64,000 nt of DNA from Roseibium hamelinense (GTDB lineage: Bacteria > Pseudomonadota > Alphaproteobacteria > Rhizobiales > Stappiaceae): contig NZ_VLLF01000002.1 of the NCBI RefSeq assembly GCF_007830545.1, forward strand, positions 248,001 through 312,000. Direction: 5' to 3'. The translations under genes were made by a program, and so were the position numbers. Of the stretch, positions 61,759 to 64,000 are shown piece by piece; the stretch's first letter is position 1, and every line of letters starts with the position of its first letter. The notes beneath the pieces were generated by a model. The model had not been told where the DNA came from. It did no database searches and was given only the letters and a program-made list of their open reading frames with translations.

Positions 61759-62691
61759 TCAAAACGGCCGGAGTTCCGATTTTCTCGGCAGGTCTGCCCC
61801 GCGCCGTGTACAGGTGAGCGCAGAGGCTTCGATTGCAAAAGACACAAGCCTGGTGACATGGCTGTCGTCAAGCCGGGCAAGCTCGTCCCGTCCGCAAATG
61901 CCGAGTTCTGTCAATCCCATCAAAAGCGCGGCTTGGAATGTGTCGCCCGCACCAACCGTATCCGCTACAGCAACCTTTTGTCCCTCAAATGAATAACGTC
62001 CGTTTACGGTGTACACCTCCGCGCCGTTGGCGCCCCGCGTGACAACCACAAGTCCTGAGCCCTGTTCAATCCAGCCTTGGGCGATGTCGTCTATGCGCTT
62101 GAGCGGTTCGATCAGTGCGAGATCCTCATCGCTCACCTTGATCACGTCCGCCACCGCCGCGAGATTGTGCGTGTTTGCCTTCCACGCATTCATGTCCGGG
62201 ACAACTGTTGGCCGAATATTAGGGTCGAAGGCAATCAGACTGTTTGGGCGTTCGCGCTCAATAAGGTTTTTCAACGCGGAGGCAACCGGCTCAACGAGCG
62301 CGGTGTAGGAACCGATGTGAACCATGGCAAAGTTTTGGTCTGGCAGCGGCAGATCTGCTTCAGTGACCATCCGGTCGGCGGCATTCTCGCCGTAGAACGT
62401 ATAGACCGGCTGCCCTGCTGCCGTCTTTTGAACAAGGCTCAAGGTTGTCAGGGCAGGGCTGCGATGGACATTGGTGGTTTCAACGCCCTCTTCGGCGAGG
62501 CGCGCAAGTAGTTTTTCGCCAAGCTGGTCTGTGGAGATGCCGCCAAAAAATGCGGGTTTCTGGCCGAGCCGCGCTAAACCGATTGCGACATTGTAAGGCG
62601 AGCCACCAATATGTGCCTCAAAACCGATCGGATCTGCGGACGTGTTGTCTGAAAACATGTCATACAGCGCTTCACCGCACACAAGTATCAT
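61759..62691 (-). CDS. frcK: fructokinase (PfkB family, FrcK-like)
   Basis: 310-residue PfkB sugar kinase. The N-terminus ILVCGEALYDMFSD, the IGGSPYNVAIGLARLG block and the phosphate-binding GAGDTFQAALL are all present. It follows the sugar ABC genes as in the frcBCAK operon of Sinorhizobium, so fructose is the likely substrate. Gap to frcA is 81 bp on the same strand. ATG 62691 (MILVCGEALYD). Confidence 0.85.
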   Translation of the reverse strand: MILVCGEALYDMFSDNTSADPIGFEAHIGGSPYNVAIGLARLGQKPAFFGGISTDQLGEKLLARLAEEGVETTNVHRSPALTTLSLVQKTAAGQPVYTFYGENAADRMVTEADLPLPDQNFAMVHIGSYTALVEPVASALKNLIERERPNSLIAFDPNIRPTVVPDMNAWKANTHNLAAVADVIKVSDEDLALIEPLKRIDDIAQGWIEQGSGLVVVTRGANGAEVYTVNGRYSFEGQKVAVADTVGAGDTFQAALLMGLTELGICGRDELARLDDSHVTRLVSFAIEASALTCTRRGADLPRKSELRPF

Positions 62692-62772
62692 TCTTAGGGT
62701 CCATGAAAATGTTCGGCCGCAGCTTCATCCAGCTGGCCTTACTGTTGTGAAACAAAACCCGCGCGGGCGCGA

Positions 62773-63546
62773 TCAGGCCGCCATTCCCTCAGGCGGGTCC
62801 ATCGCCCCGGTCATAATTGCCACAGCGTCCGACATTGAAAAATCATCCGGTTTGATGACCGCAGCGCGCTTTCCCAAACGGTGGATATGGATGCGGTCGG
62901 CGACCTCGAACACATGCGGCATGTTGTGGCTTATCAAAACGATCGGAAGCCCGCGGCTGCGCACGTCCTTGATCAGCTCCAACACCCGCCGGCTTTCCTT
63001 GACACCAAGTGCAGCGGTTGGTTCGTCCATGATCACGACTTTGGATCCGAAGGCCGCAGCCCTCGCCACGGCCACGCCTTGGCGTTGCCCGCCGGACAGG
63101 GTCTCAACGGCCTGATTGATGTTTTGGATTGTCAGAAGACCGAGTTCGCTCAGTTTCTCGCGGGCTACTTCCTCCATTCTCCTGCGGTCCAGTTGGCGGA
63201 GAATTTTCCCGCGAAATCCCGGTTTGCGCAACTCGCGGCCCATGAACATGTTGTCGGTGATAGACAGGGCGGGAGACATGGCGAGTGTCTGATAAACCGT
63301 TTCTATTCCGGCGTTTCTTGCGTCGATGGGTGAACTGAAGTGGATTTTCTGACCCTCCAGCCAAATATCGCCTTCATCCGGCGAAACTGCTCCGCTCAAC
63401 GCTTTGATCAGGGTTGATTTTCCGGCGCCGTTGTCACCAATGACGGCCAAGATTTCGCCCGGATACAGCTCGAAGTCGGCGTGGTCCATCGCGACCACAC
63501 GGCCATAGCGTTTGACCAAGTTTCGGGCTTTCAGAACTGGTTCCAT
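62773..63546 (-). CDS. frcA: sugar ABC transporter ATP-binding protein (FrcA-like)
   Basis: 257-residue single-domain ATPase of the CUT2 type. Walker A GDNGAGKSTLIKA (about 39), signature LSGGQRQG, Walker B VVIMDEPTAALGVKESRRV and the H-loop LISHNMPHVFEVAD. It closely resembles Sinorhizobium FrcA as I recall it, including KRYGRVVAMD near the start. ATG 63546 overlaps the stop of the permease. Predicted fructose importer, inferred from the adjacent kinase. Confidence 0.88.
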   Translation of the reverse strand: MEPVLKARNLVKRYGRVVAMDHADFELYPGEILAVIGDNGAGKSTLIKALSGAVSPDEGDIWLEGQKIHFSSPIDARNAGIETVYQTLAMSPALSITDNMFMGRELRKPGFRGKILRQLDRRRMEEVAREKLSELGLLTIQNINQAVETLSGGQRQGVAVARAAAFGSKVVIMDEPTAALGVKESRRVLELIKDVRSRGLPIVLISHNMPHVFEVADRIHIHRLGKRAAVIKPDDFSMSDAVAIMTGAMDPPEGMAA

Positions 63547-64000
63547 CACACCGACACCTTTCTGATCCATTGATCGACAGCAACCGCGGCAATAATCAGC
63601 AAGCCGATCAGCAGGTAGGTCCACTGTGCGTCGGCACCCAGAAGTCTGAGGCCGAGGGTAAAGACACCAACGATCAAAGCGCCGAATAAGGTTCCGAGCA
63701 CCGATCCGCGTCCGCCGAACAGCGATATGCCGCCGATCACCACCGCAGTAATTGATTCAATGTTGGCCAGCTGGCCGGAGGTTGGCGACACCGAACCAAT
63801 CCGGCCGATCAAAGCCCAGCCGGCAAAAGCGCAAATCAGACCGGACAACATGTAGACAGAAATGAGCGTGCGCTTGACCTGAACTCCTGAGAGTTGCGCG
63901 GCCTCCGGATCATCGCCTACAGCATACACATGGCGGCCCCATGCGGTCTGCCGCAGGCAATAGGCGAGGACGATGACCAGCACGACCATGAAAATGACAC
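63546..64000 (-). CDS. frcC: sugar ABC transporter permease (FrcC-like), 5' end beyond the window
   Basis: C-terminal ~150 residues of a CUT2-family permease. Visible are GRHVYAVGDDPEAAQLSGV, IESITAVVIGGISLFGGRGSVLGTLFGALIVG, typical of RbsC/FrcC, and about four hydrophobic segments. It ends in a short polar tail KVSV. Its stop overlaps the frcA start by one base. Confidence 0.88.
   Translation of the reverse strand, partial: VIFMVVLVIVLAYCLRQTAWGRHVYAVGDDPEAAQLSGVQVKRTLISVYMLSGLICAFAGWALIGRIGSVSPTSGQLANIESITAVVIGGISLFGGRGSVLGTLFGALIVGVFTLGLRLLGADAQWTYLLIGLLIIAAVAVDQWIRKVSV

Overview
The window reads as a chromosomal segment of an alphaproteobacterium, most likely order Hyphomicrobiales and probably near Roseibium/Labrenzia (Stappiaceae). 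This placement is inference from gene content: folA, hflK-hflC-DUF2065-degP; the divergent serB/miaA pair; an Entner-Doudoroff set (pgi, zwf, edd, eda); a fructose operon of frcC-frcA-frcK type; an R-body (reb) cluster; and a bacterial delta-class carbonic anhydrase. Base composition is moderately GC-rich almost throughout, with AT-rich stretches near 31.3 kb, 40.8-42.8 kb and 46.0 kb. Both edges cut genes: a GH1 glucosidase on the left and a sugar ABC permease on the right.

0-9 kb is core: GH1 gene with a LacI-type palindrome, folA, an ElaA-like acetyltransferase, the HflKC/DegP membrane quality-control block, serB and miaA. 9-24 kb mixes tandem acetyltransferase paralogues, a membrane hydrolase, leuA with a leucine-rich leader peptide, phzF, a GNAT-Nudix fusion, pirin, an ABC-2 exporter operon ending in a penicillin-binding lipoprotein, a diguanylate cyclase and ilvC. 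24-30 kb has a TetR gene with a strong palindrome, a predicted lysozyme inhibitor, an interrupted small gene, pdxJ and a Zur-type operator ahead of a COG0523 GTPase/DUF1826 pair.

30.1-31.6 kb is a small AT-rich insertion carrying a frameshifted beta-helix (VgrG/spike-like) gene. It is bounded by an exact 26-bp direct repeat of the 3' end of serA, so it looks like the footprint of a site-specific element. serA, a DUF5996 gene, nat, an SDR lacking the catalytic tyrosine, and ilvB/ilvH with a full attenuator (leader peptide and terminator) follow. A radical SAM gene is split by an in-frame TAA, and tRNA-Lys(CTT) comes next.

42.9-47.4 kb is the most interesting region: an R-body locus with a dedicated ECF-like sigma factor, four RebB-family genes (two nearly identical in tandem), a fifth protein with a long disordered N-terminus and a Reb-like C-terminal domain, and three small proteins I cannot assign. 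R-bodies are extendable protein ribbons known from Caedibacter and from plant symbionts.

47.5-64 kb returns to metabolism: trhO, a repeat-rich secreted protein, an SMP-30 family gene, a divergent Lrp-type regulator/ald pair, three tandem glycine-zipper lipoproteins, pgi, delta carbonic anhydrase, a PilZ protein, eda, edd, zwf and the frc operon. A shared motif with core AAATCGATT upstream of pgi, edd and zwf suggests one regulator for the Entner-Doudoroff route. Three genes carry single disabling lesions (in-frame TGA near 25.80 kb, frameshift near 30.50 kb, in-frame TAA near 40.03 kb), either real pseudogenes or sequence errors.
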